Source: Mesorhizobium ciceri WSM4083 (GTDB lineage Bacteria; Pseudomonadota; Alphaproteobacteria; Rhizobiales; Rhizobiaceae). Taken from it: a stretch of 64,000 bases of DNA. Both the position numbers and the translations under genes were made by a program. Position 1 is the first letter of the stretch; each line of letters starts with the position of its first letter. The notes beneath the pieces are model-generated. The model saw only the letters and a program-made list of their open reading frames with translations. It did no database searches and was not told the DNA's origin. The DNA lies in the NCBI RefSeq assembly GCF_000519305.1, contig NZ_JAFG01000003.1, forward strand, positions 1,119,070 through 1,183,069, given 5' to 3'. This document shows, in pieces, positions 9,291 to 17,748 of this stretch.

Positions 9291-9316
9291 GGGCCGGCTC
9301 CCCCTGGAGCCGGCCC
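9291..9316. terminator. Rho-independent terminator between convergent genes
   Basis: An 11-bp perfect stem, GGGCCGGCTCC pairing with GGAGCCGGCCC, around a four-base loop. It is followed on the plus strand by TTGGCATTTT and on the minus strand by GTTTCTGTT. It lies between the stops of the plus-strand binding protein and the minus-strand hydrolase, so it can serve both. Confidence 0.7.
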
Positions 9317-9336
9317 TTGGCATTTTCATGAACCGC

Positions 9337-10209
9337 CTAGAGCTGGACCCGCCAGGCTTCGGGTACAAGCCGAAAGCCGTCATCCGCCTTCACCAGATGG
9401 GCAAAGCCCGGCAGATGCAGGTGGCCGCCAGTGACGAGCAGGCGCTCGCTTGCGACATGGTTGAAAATCTTGCGGCGGTTTTCAGCTGCCAGCGCCTCAT
9501 CGACATCGAACTCGCTGGTAATCTGAGGCAGGGGAATCTGGAGTTCCGGCACGTGCACCGTGTCGCCCCACATCACCAGCGTCTCGCCGGCCGAATCGAG
9601 TTGATAGCCACTGTGGCCCGGCGTGTGGCCGGGAAGCGGCAACTGGGTGATGCCCGGCATCACTTCGCCTCCGTCCACCGGGCGAAAACGCCCGCGATGG
9701 CTTGAAAGCAAGGCGTCGGCGGAACCTGTGTAAGGTACCGCAGCCGCCGAGCGACCGCGTCGCTCGGTATCGGACCAGAAGTCGAAGTCATCCTTGTGGA
9801 CGATGATGTCGGCGCGCGGGAAGAGTGGCTTGCCGGCTTCGTCCATCAGCCCGCTCGAGTGATCGGGGTGGATGTGGGTCAGAAGAACAGTGTCGAAGTC
9901 CGAGAGCTTGAAGCCCGCCGCGGACAGGTTGTGCGGTAGTTGCCCCATCGAATACACCGTTGTCGACCCGCCGCCGGCGTCGACGAGCATCGTGTTCCTG
10001 TCGGTCGCGATGACAAACGCATTGACGGTGAGGCGGGGACCGCCCTCGTGGAAATGCTCCCGCATCAATGCTTCCATGTCGCCCCGTTCCGTCCCACGCA
10101 GAATGGCCATAGGGATATCGAGAAAGCCGTCATTGATCACGGTGACCATGGCGTCGCCGACCTTGCGTCTGTAGACGCCGGGGGTCTGCTTTCGCGGCTC
10201 ATCGGTCAT
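9337..10209 (-). CDS. Metallo-beta-lactamase-fold hydrolase
   Basis: Probable zinc-dependent hydrolase (lactonase, thioesterase or similar), 290 aa. The metal motif HIHPDH is at residues 112-117, with further ligand motifs GHTPGHSGY and WGDTVH and a late GGHLHLPG. The start at 10209 is fixed by a near-perfect ribosome site, GGAGGAGG, six bases upstream; an ATG 72 bases further out is ignored. It is a quorum-quenching-lactonase-like subfamily by general layout, but the substrate cannot be assigned. It lies downstream of the LysR gene and converges on the importer's binding protein, so a role in the same catabolic block is likely but inferred. Confidence 0.85.
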   Translation of the reverse strand: MTDEPRKQTPGVYRRKVGDAMVTVINDGFLDIPMAILRGTERGDMEALMREHFHEGGPRLTVNAFVIATDRNTMLVDAGGGSTTVYSMGQLPHNLSAAGFKLSDFDTVLLTHIHPDHSSGLMDEAGKPLFPRADIIVHKDDFDFWSDTERRGRSAAAVPYTGSADALLSSHRGRFRPVDGGEVMPGITQLPLPGHTPGHSGYQLDSAGETLVMWGDTVHVPELQIPLPQITSEFDVDEALAAENRRKIFNHVASERLLVTGGHLHLPGFAHLVKADDGFRLVPEAWRVQL

Positions 10210-10317
10210 TTTTGGCCTCCTCCACCAGACGACGTACGCACGCAGGTCGTCCCTCGCGGGTCGTCGCAATGTGACGCTCACGCACGGCCAAGTGAAGTGA
10301 ACTCAATGCTCAGCTTT

Positions 10318-10336
10318 GCGATAACAGATATATCGC
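10318..10336. promoter_or_regulatory. Palindrome upstream of the hydrolase gene
   Basis: GCGATA at 10318-10323 is mirrored by TATCGC at 10331-10336 with a seven-base spacer, between the LysR stop and the hydrolase start. The layout suits a dimeric regulator; LysR proteins bind such interrupted dyads. Whether the neighbouring LysR binds here is inference. Confidence 0.35.
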
Positions 10337-10383
10337 TTCCGGCATGAATGGCGCTGATGACCAGGAGAGGGCCGATCCGTTGC

Positions 10384-11310
10384 TTACGGCTTCGGCTCCC
10401 AGATTCCCATTTTGCGCAAAGCGCGCACTTCGTCGCGTATCATGGTCGTCAATGCCCGGATAACGGTGGTGGTTGGCCGCTGACTTGATGTTGCGAGCAG
10501 CAGCTCCCTTTCTATCGACGGATTCTGGATCCGCCAGTAACTGATCTTGCCTTGCGCAACCAGGTCGTGGCAGCTCGAATAGGACAAGATCGTATAGCCC
10601 ATTCCGGCCTCCACGAGGCGCAGTGTCGAAGGCATCGCCTCGACCTCGACTTCGATCCTGGGCTCGATGCCGACCGCGCCGAAGATGTGGTCGAGCAACA
10701 CCCGCAGTCCATGCGGACGGGCGGGAAGGATCATCGGTATCTTCGAAACCACCGCGGCGTCGACGGGCGAGGAACCGAGATTGCAGGGATCGTTCTTGGC
10801 GCCGAGGAGGAATAGCTCATCGCGCAGGATCGGCTCCGCGAGCAAGTTGTTCATGCGTGGCGCATTGTAGAGCACCGCCACGTCGATCTTGCCCATGACG
10901 AGCCATTCGAGGAGATGGCCACTGAACCCCTCGACCACCCGCATGCTCACCTGCGGGAACTGCTCGTGAAAATGCTGGACGAGCGGCGCGGTCAGGACAA
11001 CTCCTACGGATGGCGGCATTCCAAGCACGATCGCGCCGCGCGGGTTCGACCGCATTGCTCCGAGCTCGCTCGTCGCACGCGAGGCCTGCTCGAGGATTGC
11101 AGACGCATAGTTCTGCAGAAGCTTGCCCGCCTCGGTCAGGACAATGCCACGACCGTTGCGGTAAAGAAGCGCGATACCGACGCTCTCTTCCAGGGATTTG
11201 ATTTGCCTGCTGAGAACCGGCTGGCTGACCGACAGCGCGACGGCGGCCCGCGAAAAGCTCCCGAATTCCGCAACTGCTATGAACAGCTGGAGCTGCCTTA
11301 GATCGAACAT
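10384..11310 (-). CDS. LysR-family transcriptional regulator
   Basis: DNA-binding regulator of 308 aa. It starts MFDLRQLQLFIAVAE, the classic LysR opening, with the winged helix-turn-helix at about residues 18-45 (FSRAAVALSVSQPVLSRQIKSLE) and an effector-binding domain after residue 90. The ATG at 11310 fits the family; the frame extends 30 codons upstream with no family similarity. It is divergent from a four-gene catabolic operon beginning at 11526, the usual arrangement for a LysR regulator and its target, so it is probably the inducer-responsive activator of that operon. Confidence 0.88.
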   Translation of the reverse strand: MFDLRQLQLFIAVAEFGSFSRAAVALSVSQPVLSRQIKSLEESVGIALLYRNGRGIVLTEAGKLLQNYASAILEQASRATSELGAMRSNPRGAIVLGMPPSVGVVLTAPLVQHFHEQFPQVSMRVVEGFSGHLLEWLVMGKIDVAVLYNAPRMNNLLAEPILRDELFLLGAKNDPCNLGSSPVDAAVVSKIPMILPARPHGLRVLLDHIFGAVGIEPRIEVEVEAMPSTLRLVEAGMGYTILSYSSCHDLVAQGKISYWRIQNPSIERELLLATSSQRPTTTVIRALTTMIRDEVRALRKMGIWEPKP

Positions 11311-11525
11311 GGGCTTGCCTCGTTGCAAAATGCGGAAGATCGGATTTCCGTTGTCATGCAACGAATTGAGGAGTTTGGGATACATCGAAAGCGTTGACAA
11401 GCGTTCGGCGGACCCTTGGCAAAGCTGTTATGCGCGTGGCGAGCATTATCGCAAGGGCAGGAACTGGCCTACTCTGAGTCAATCCGAAGGCTGGCCAAAT
11501 CCAATATAGTTAGAGAGGAAAAGTC
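11311..11525. promoter_or_regulatory. Divergent promoter region of LysR gene and catabolic operon
   Basis: 215 bases separate the divergent starts. The region should hold both promoters and the LysR site, but no single box stood out. AGAGAGGAAAAGTC just before 11526 supplies the ribosome site for the GTG start of the dehydrogenase. Confidence 0.4.
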
Positions 11526-12419
11526 GTGCAGCGTCAAACGCTTGGGTTCATCGGCCTCGGCCGCATGGGTGCGCCGATGGTGCGCCGACTGACCGAGGCC
11601 GGTCACCACGTGGTCGTCCACGACACGCGGCCGGACGCTGCGAAGGAGCTGCCTACGGAACACACGACATTTGCCGCATCCCCCAAGGCCGTCGGTGACG
11701 AGGCCGGCATCGTTTTCTGCAGCCTGCCAACGCCCGCCATCGTCAAGGATGTGGTGTTGGCTGCGAACGGAATCGCGGCCGGCTCGAAGGTCAAGACCAT
11801 TATCGATGTGTCCACCACAGGACCGACCATGGCAAAGATCATCTCGGAGTCCTTGGCGGCCAAAAGTATCGCATGGGTGGACGCACCGATATCGGGTGGG
11901 ATCGCCGGCGCGAGCAACGGCACGCTCGCCGTTATGGTTTCTTGCCCCAAGCAGACCTATGAGGAAGTCGACCCGGTGCTGGCCAATTTTGGCCGCAGGT
12001 TTTATTGCGGAGAAACGCCGGGAAGCGCTCAGGTTGCCAAGCTTGGAAACAACATGATCGCCGCCGGCGTCATCCTTCTGTCGGCGGAGGCTCTCGCAAT
12101 GGGCGTCAAGGCCGGCCTGGATCCCACGGTGATGTGCGACATCATCAATGCTTCGAGCGGGCGAAACAGCGCGACGCAGGACAAATTTCCTCGTGCCGTG
12201 TTGCCAGGAACCTTCGACTTCGGATTCTCGACCGCCCTGTCCTACAAGGACGTGCGCATGTGTGTCGATGAGAGCGAGAACTTGGGGGTTCCCATGGTTG
12301 GTGGTTCTCTGGTGCGCCAGATGCTCGCCGCCACCAACGCCCGCTTTGGGCCGGAATCGGATTTCACGTCGATGGTGCGCATCATCGAGGAATGGGCCGG
12401 CGTGGAGATCCGCGCCTAG
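11526..12419 (+). CDS. NAD(P)-dependent beta-hydroxyacid dehydrogenase (3-hydroxyisobutyrate dehydrogenase-like)
   Basis: Oxidises a beta-hydroxyacid with NAD(P), or reduces the matching semialdehyde, in the cytoplasm; 297 aa, standard for the family. The Rossmann motif GLGRMG is at about residues 10-15, the substrate motif DAPISGG lies mid-protein, and the catalytic-lysine segment KLGNN follows GSAQVA near residue 171. The start is GTG at 11526, supported by AGAGGAAAAG. It is the first gene of a plus-strand operon with PrpD-like, carboxymuconolactone-decarboxylase-like and SDR proteins. The exact substrate (hydroxyisobutyrate, tartronate semialdehyde, glycerate or another) cannot be read from the sequence. 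Confidence 0.88.
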   Translation: MQRQTLGFIGLGRMGAPMVRRLTEAGHHVVVHDTRPDAAKELPTEHTTFAASPKAVGDEAGIVFCSLPTPAIVKDVVLAANGIAAGSKVKTIIDVSTTGPTMAKIISESLAAKSIAWVDAPISGGIAGASNGTLAVMVSCPKQTYEEVDPVLANFGRRFYCGETPGSAQVAKLGNNMIAAGVILLSAEALAMGVKAGLDPTVMCDIINASSGRNSATQDKFPRAVLPGTFDFGFSTALSYKDVRMCVDESENLGVPMVGGSLVRQMLAATNARFGPESDFTSMVRIIEEWAGVEIRA

Positions 12420-12443
12420 GGCCCGCGTTGTGGAGAGCAGCAC

Positions 12444-13865
12444 ATGACGACGCGCTCACTGGAACTGGCAACTGCATTGGCCAACCTTGCCGCGCCAGTT
12501 TTTGGTCCGGCAACCATCGGCAAGGCCAAGCTGTGCCTGCTGGATTTTCTTGGCTGTGCGTTCGAGGCTTCGGAACTGGAGCCAAGCCGACAGGCGGTCG
12601 CGGCGATGCCGGCAGCGCCTGGCGGCCACATGATCGGGGAAAGCGCGACGGCGACCCCGGCGGACGCAGCATTCGTGAATGCCGTGAAAGGCCATGGTCT
12701 GGTCAGGGAAGACATGCATGCAGCATCGGTTTGCCATCACGGCGTGGTTGTCTGGCCGCTGCTTCTGGCGCTGGCTGAAACGGATACTGTTTCCGGCATT
12801 GAACTGCTCCGGTCGGCGGTGGTCGCCTATGAGGTCGGCGGACGTCTCGGAAGGATGCTGATCGATCCGACGGTGTCCTCACTTTTCCGCCCGACTGGAC
12901 TGGTCGGCCCAATCGGATCGGCATGCGGTGGCGCCTGGATGCTGAAGCTCGACCAACAGCAGATGGCGGCAGCGATTGCCTTGGCTGCGAACACCGCGTC
13001 CGGGCTGAACCAGTGGCCGCACAGCGGCGGCTCGGACATGTTCTTCCATCCCGGCTTTGCGGCCCGAAACGCCTGGATGGCGGTTCGGCTGGCCGAAGCA
13101 GGGGCGTTTGGAAGTCCAGACATATTTGAAGGACGTTCGGGATACTTTGCCGCGCTCGCGAGGCGGCCAATGCCTGGCCGGATCGAACTCTTTCCCGATG
13201 GGGAGGCGGATATCCTCAACGTCTATCACAAGGCGGCGCCGGCCTGCAATTTTGCCCAGACGGCCTGCCAGACCGCATTGAAGCTCGTCGAGATGATCGG
13301 CCCCGATGCCGCACCGGTTGCGCGTATCCGCATCAGCGTTCCCACCGCCGCTGCCGCGTATCCAGGGTGCGACCGGACCGGACCGTTCGACAGAGCGCTT
13401 CAAGCGAAGATGAGCATTCCATTCGGCGTGGGAGCCGTGTTTGCACACGGCCGGCTGTCGGAGGATATCTACAGCGATCTCGCCGATCCCGAGACGGTAC
13501 GCCTGATCGGGGTGAGCGAACTGGTTGCCAGCCCGGATCTGACCGCGCTCTTCCCTGGCCAGCAGGGCGCGGCGATCGATGTGGTGCTCGGCGACGGCCG
13601 CAAGCTGTCGATGGGCCTGCCCGACGTCGTGCCCGCTACCGAGGCACAGGTGCGCGAGCGCTTCCGCCTGGCGGCGGCGAACATCCTCGGCGCTGCCGAA
13701 GCCGATGCCATCGAGGAATTCGTCGACAGGCTGGACACCAAGAAAGATGCCGGTCGGCTGCTGCCGCTTTGCGCGGCAAAGCGAGTAGCCGGAAGACAAG
13801 CAACGCGAACGCGGGCACAAGGGCCTGGCGAAGGTAAGCGTCTGCCGTCGAGGCAGAGTTTATAG
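12444..13865 (+). CDS. MmgE/PrpD family protein
   Basis: Member of the fold that includes 2-methylcitrate dehydratase, cis-aconitate decarboxylase and many uncharacterised tricarboxylate or hydroxyacid lyases; 473 aa, normal length. The family pattern is clear: an N-terminal helical domain with GHGLVREDMH, then WPHSGGSDMFFHPGFAARN and the C-terminal domain with the segment HKAAPACNFAQTACQTAL. It starts 24 bases after the dehydrogenase gene. It probably dehydrates or decarboxylates the compound handled by the operon. The last roughly 25 residues are basic and poorly ordered. Confidence 0.85.
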   Translation: MTTRSLELATALANLAAPVFGPATIGKAKLCLLDFLGCAFEASELEPSRQAVAAMPAAPGGHMIGESATATPADAAFVNAVKGHGLVREDMHAASVCHHGVVVWPLLLALAETDTVSGIELLRSAVVAYEVGGRLGRMLIDPTVSSLFRPTGLVGPIGSACGGAWMLKLDQQQMAAAIALAANTASGLNQWPHSGGSDMFFHPGFAARNAWMAVRLAEAGAFGSPDIFEGRSGYFAALARRPMPGRIELFPDGEADILNVYHKAAPACNFAQTACQTALKLVEMIGPDAAPVARIRISVPTAAAAYPGCDRTGPFDRALQAKMSIPFGVGAVFAHGRLSEDIYSDLADPETVRLIGVSELVASPDLTALFPGQQGAAIDVVLGDGRKLSMGLPDVVPATEAQVRERFRLAAANILGAAEADAIEEFVDRLDTKKDAGRLLPLCAAKRVAGRQATRTRAQGPGEGKRLPSRQSL

Positions 13866-13891
13866 ACATCCCCAAAACAGGAGCAGTTCAT

Positions 13892-14290
13892 ATGTCTAAG
13901 GAAGTCCTCGAACGCGGTTTGGCGATCCGCAAGGAAGTGCTGGGCAAGGAGTTCGTCGAGAAGTCGTTTGCCGCGGCGGACGACTTCAACCGTCCCATGC
14001 AGGAGCTCGTGACCGAGTATTGCTGGGGTGCAGTCTGGGGTCGCGAGGAACTGCCACGCAAGACGCGCTCGATGCTGAACCTTGCCATGCTCAGTTGCCT
14101 CAACAGGCCTCACGAGCTCAAGATGCACACCAAAGGCGCCCTGCGGAATGGCGTCAGCCGCGAAGAGATCCGCGAAGTCCTCTTGCAGGTGGCGATCTAT
14201 GCCGGAGTGCCCGCCGGCGTGGACTCGTTCCGCATCGCGCGCGACGCCTTCGCCGAGTTCGATGCTGAAGAAGCGTCTGCGCAGCGCTGA
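13892..14290 (+). CDS. Carboxymuconolactone decarboxylase-family protein
   Basis: Small AhpD/CMD-fold protein of 132 aa, spanning a single CMD domain. Recognisable family segments are YCWGAVWGREELPRKTR and HTKGALRNGVSREEIREVL, ending in GVPAGVDSFRIA. Related proteins decarboxylate 4-carboxymuconolactone or act as peroxidases with a CxxC; no CxxC is present, so the decarboxylase-like branch is more likely. A ribosome site AGGAG lies before the ATG. It sits in the middle of the operon, nine bases before the SDR gene. Its true reaction is unknown. Confidence 0.85.
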   Translation: MSKEVLERGLAIRKEVLGKEFVEKSFAAADDFNRPMQELVTEYCWGAVWGREELPRKTRSMLNLAMLSCLNRPHELKMHTKGALRNGVSREEIREVLLQVAIYAGVPAGVDSFRIARDAFAEFDAEEASAQR

Positions 14291-14299
14291 AGTCCGAGC

Positions 14300-15040
14300 A
14301 TGAACGACGACCGGCAAAGGATCGCTTTCATCACCGGTGCCGCGAGCGGCATCGGACGGGCGGTTTGCCTGAGCCTTCATGGCAAGGGCTGCCGCATCGT
14401 GCTGGCGGATCGCGAGGAAGACAGCCTCGCCGTGTTGGCTGGCGAGCTTGGCGCCGGCGTCTTCCCGCTCCACCTCGACATCACCGACGGCAATGCCGTA
14501 GCCACCTGCCTCGAGCGCTTGCCGCCGGAATTCCGCGACATCCACATACTGGTCAACAATGCCGGTCATGACATCGGCGGGCGTACCCGCTTCGACATCG
14601 GCTCGGCCGACGATTGGGCGGCGATCATCGAGACCAACCTCATCGGCCTGATGCGCGTGACGCGGGCGATCCTGCCCGGAATGATCGAACGCGGCCGCGG
14701 CGACATCGTCAACATGAGCTCCATCAGCGCCATCCGGTTGGTGCCGGATCAAGCGCCCTACTCCGCCAGCAAGGCCGGCGTGCATATGCTGAGCGACATC
14801 ATTCGCGGCGAATTGGCAGAGACCGCCATCCGCGTGATCGAGATCTTGCCGGGGCTCACCCGCACCAACATCGTCGCGTCCCGCCTTCGCGGCGACGAGG
14901 AGGCGGCCCAGGAATATTTCGAGCGGTTCGGCATGGCGCTCGACCCTGAAGACATCGCCCGGTGTGTCTTATTCGCGCTTGACCAGCCGCCCCATGTCCA
15001 GATCGCGCAAATGTTCGTCGTGCCCACCAACAGGTGGTAG
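14300..15040 (+). CDS. Short-chain dehydrogenase/reductase
   Basis: NAD(P)-dependent oxidoreductase of the classical SDR family, 246 aa. The cofactor motif TGAASGIG is at residues 12-19, NNAG follows around residue 90, and the catalytic set includes the serine in NMSSIS and YSASK near residue 153. It is the last gene of the operon begun at 11526, nine bases after the CMD-like gene, so its substrate is probably an alcohol or ketone of the same pathway. Confidence 0.9.
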   Translation: MNDDRQRIAFITGAASGIGRAVCLSLHGKGCRIVLADREEDSLAVLAGELGAGVFPLHLDITDGNAVATCLERLPPEFRDIHILVNNAGHDIGGRTRFDIGSADDWAAIIETNLIGLMRVTRAILPGMIERGRGDIVNMSSISAIRLVPDQAPYSASKAGVHMLSDIIRGELAETAIRVIEILPGLTRTNIVASRLRGDEEAAQEYFERFGMALDPEDIARCVLFALDQPPHVQIAQMFVVPTNRW

Positions 15041-15115
15041 GAACCGGCGCATCGGCGTCACGCAGCACCCGTTCCCGCCAAGGGTTTTCCGATCCATCCC
15101 CTCGAAACGAACCGC

Positions 15116-15133
15116 GGCCGGCCACTGCCGGCC
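15116..15133. terminator. GC-rich hairpin between convergent operons
   Basis: GGCCGGC pairs with GCCGGCC around a CACT loop between the SDR stop and the stop of the sugar ATPase gene. There is no T-run on either strand, so it may end transcription weakly or only protect 3' ends. Confidence 0.4.
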
Positions 15134-15145
15134 AGCTTGGCATGC

Positions 15146-16639
15146 TCAGTGAACGGCCGCATACATGATCCGGCTTTCGGTTGCCTCATCGATGTCCATC
15201 TCCTCGACGATCCGCCCCTGCCTCGCCACAAGAATCCGGTCTGACAGCGTCTTGATCTCGGGCAGGTAGGACGAAATCACCACCACGGCCATGCCGCTGT
15301 CGGCAAGCTCGTTGATGAAGTTGTGAATCTCGACGATGGTTCCGACGTCGACCCCGCGTGTCGGCTCATCGAGGATCACCAGCTTGGGCTTCTGGATCAG
15401 CGCCTTGGCCAGAACCACCTTCTGCTGATTGCCGCCGGAGAGTTCGATGACGCGGGCATCGGCATCGATCGCCTTGACGCCGAGCCGCTTCGTCCACTCG
15501 ACAGCCAGTTCCCGGCCCTGCCGCGGAACGACCGGCGTCAGAAGGTTGTTGCCTTTGGCAAGGTGTCCGAGCTGGATGTTGCCGGCGATCGTCATGGTTT
15601 CGAAAAAACCCTCGATCTTGCGGTCCTCGGTGACATAGACGATACCGTCACGCACCGCCGGCCGTGGCGTCCGGTAGCGGACGGGCCTGCCTTCGAAGCG
15701 CACCGTGCCGCCGTGGAAATAGTCGCGCTTCAGCACCCCGGCGACAATCTTCATCGTTTCCGTGCGTCCAGCACCGACAAGTCCGAACAAGCCTGTCACC
15801 TGGCCGGCGAACACGGAAAACGACGTGTTGCGCACCGTATTGCCCATCGACAGATTTTCGACGCTGAGGATCTTTCTGCCCATCGGCCGCGCCACGCGTG
15901 CCTGACCGGAATAGAGTTCGCTGGACAGGCTGCGGCCGACCATTGCCTGCACGATCCGCTCGCGATCGAACTTGCTCGTCTCATCGGTCACGACCACCTT
16001 GGCGTCGCGCATCACCGTGATGCGGTCCGCCAGGTGCAATGCCTCCTCCAGCGCATGGCTGATGAAGATGATCGCGATGCCCTCTTCCTTCAGGCGGCGG
16101 GCAAGATTGAAGAAATGGAACTTTTCCTCGGGGGTCAGCGTGGCGGTCGGCTCGTCGAAGATGATGAGCCGCGCATTGTGGTGAACGGCGCGTGCGATCT
16201 CGACCAATTGCTTCTTGCCGGCTCCCAGGAAAGACACCTGGGCGGTGGGATCGACGTAGAAGTTGAGCGACAGCAGATAGCGCTGTGCCTGAATGTTCAA
16301 CCCGCGCAGCCGGTTGAACAGCTTCTCGTCGCCAAGGTAGATATTCTGCGCCACCGACATCGATGGCACCAGATTGGTCTCCTGGAAGACCATCGCTATT
16401 CCGCGGTTCAGCGCGTCGGACGGCGAATTCAGCGTCACCGGCTGGCCGTCCAGCAGCATCTCGCCGGAGCTCGGCTGATAGACGCCGGCCAGCACTTTCA
16501 TCAGCGTCGATTTTCCCGCACCGTTCTCGCCCAGAATGGCGTGTATCTCGCCCGGCCGGATTTCGAAATCGACGTTCGAGATCGCCTGGACGCCACGGAA
16601 ATCCTTGGAAACGCCGCGCAGTTGGACGAGCGGTGTCAT
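15146..16639 (-). CDS. Sugar ABC transporter ATP-binding protein (double NBD)
   Basis: Cytoplasmic double ATPase of a second CUT2-type importer, 497 aa. Domain one has Walker A GENGAGKST at 37-45, the Q-loop region MVFQETNLVPSMSVAQNI and LIIFDEPTATL. Domain two has the degenerate P-loop GLVGAGRTE, the signature LSGGNQQKV and LVILDEPTRGVDVG, all as in RbsA. The ATG overlaps the stop of the upstream propeller gene by four bases. It is the last gene of the operon running from 21909. Confidence 0.92.
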   Translation of the reverse strand: MTPLVQLRGVSKDFRGVQAISNVDFEIRPGEIHAILGENGAGKSTLMKVLAGVYQPSSGEMLLDGQPVTLNSPSDALNRGIAMVFQETNLVPSMSVAQNIYLGDEKLFNRLRGLNIQAQRYLLSLNFYVDPTAQVSFLGAGKKQLVEIARAVHHNARLIIFDEPTATLTPEEKFHFFNLARRLKEEGIAIIFISHALEEALHLADRITVMRDAKVVVTDETSKFDRERIVQAMVGRSLSSELYSGQARVARPMGRKILSVENLSMGNTVRNTSFSVFAGQVTGLFGLVGAGRTETMKIVAGVLKRDYFHGGTVRFEGRPVRYRTPRPAVRDGIVYVTEDRKIEGFFETMTIAGNIQLGHLAKGNNLLTPVVPRQGRELAVEWTKRLGVKAIDADARVIELSGGNQQKVVLAKALIQKPKLVILDEPTRGVDVGTIVEIHNFINELADSGMAVVVISSYLPEIKTLSDRILVARQGRIVEEMDIDEATESRIMYAAVH

Positions 16640-17748
16640 GCCATGTGCCCCGCCAGTTCTTGGATCGCCACGATCTTTCCCGATCCCCTTGCACCAACGA
16701 GGAGCTGGTCACCGACTTCGCACAGTGAGGTCACGCCGTGCACATCGCCATCGGCGCGGCTTTGATAATTTCGCACCATGGCCATCTCCTTGTCACAGCG
16801 CACGACGAGGCCCGTCGACCAGGTCGGCGACCAAGGCTTCAGCATGTTGAGCTTCTTGCGCGCACCGCCCTGTATGGGTTCGAGGAAGCTCCTTCCCGTG
16901 GCAAGCGCGGGCGCGATCCAATAGTCCGGGTCGATTGTTTCGATCATGCGCGCGCGATACTCGTCCTCCTTCAGGACGAATTCGACAAGCGGGTTGCGCG
17001 GCGCGAACATGGCCAGCCAGAAGCCGCCTTCCGATGCCGGCGCGATGCGCCCGGGATAAGCGGGCAGCGAGCCCAGCGCGGTCTGTTGGCGTGAACCGTC
17101 GACACCCATCGAAAGGACACGGTGGCGCCATGCCTCCGAGACGAAGACGCGGTCGTTCGACACGGTGATCCCGGATGGAAACGCGAGCCCCGAAGCGATC
17201 GAGACGGCAGTGTGGGTGCCGATGTCGATACGCCAGATCGATCCCGCCGCCGTCTTGGTCATCAGATCGCGCTTCCAGCCATGCGCCGGACTGCGGTCGG
17301 ACCCGACCGCGACGAGCAAGGTGGAGCGATCGGCGAAAGCCATCGCGGTGACGCAATGCGCATTGAGTGTCCCGATTGCGATCAACTCCGAGGATGCACC
17401 GTCGGGGCTCTCGATGCGGATACCCTCGCCTTCGACGGCGACAGCCAGCAGGTCCGCGCCCGCCGCCATGCTGGTCACCGGTTTGTCCATGCTTCTGGAT
17501 CGGCTGATGGAAAGCCCGTACCCGCTATCGCCGGCCGTCGGCGCCAGCGTATGGATCTCCCGACCGACCGAACAGACGATCCGTTGCCCGCAGACCACGA
17601 GGTTGTCGACATCGGCAAGATCCAGCAGCACCGGAGCCGCGTCGAGCTTCGAATTCGGCCGCAGCGGGCCGTCCATCGGCGGCACCGTACTGCCAGTCAG
17701 ATCGAAGCCACGGAAGTTCGCCCACGCCTGCTTGATGGCGCCGATCAT
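16636..17748 (-). CDS. SMP-30/strictosidine-synthase-like beta-propeller protein
   Basis: A 370-aa protein with the repeated strands of the six-bladed SMP-30/gluconolactonase/strictosidine synthase fold. Family-like segments are FPSGITVSNDRVFVSEAW, LPAYPGRIAPASEGGFWLAM and VTSLCEVGDQLLVGARGSG. Relatives hydrolyse sugar lactones with a bound divalent metal; here the usual acidic and Asn ligands cannot be assigned with certainty. There is no signal peptide. It overlaps the permease fusion upstream and the ATPase downstream by four bases each, so it is co-translated with the importer. It may process the imported sugar or lactone; a non-catalytic binding role is also possible. Confidence 0.75.
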   Translation of the reverse strand: MIGAIKQAWANFRGFDLTGSTVPPMDGPLRPNSKLDAAPVLLDLADVDNLVVCGQRIVCSVGREIHTLAPTAGDSGYGLSISRSRSMDKPVTSMAAGADLLAVAVEGEGIRIESPDGASSELIAIGTLNAHCVTAMAFADRSTLLVAVGSDRSPAHGWKRDLMTKTAAGSIWRIDIGTHTAVSIASGLAFPSGITVSNDRVFVSEAWRHRVLSMGVDGSRQQTALGSLPAYPGRIAPASEGGFWLAMFAPRNPLVEFVLKEDEYRARMIETIDPDYWIAPALATGRSFLEPIQGGARKKLNMLKPWSPTWSTGLVVRCDKEMAMVRNYQSRADGDVHGVTSLCEVGDQLLVGARGSGKIVAIQELAGHMA

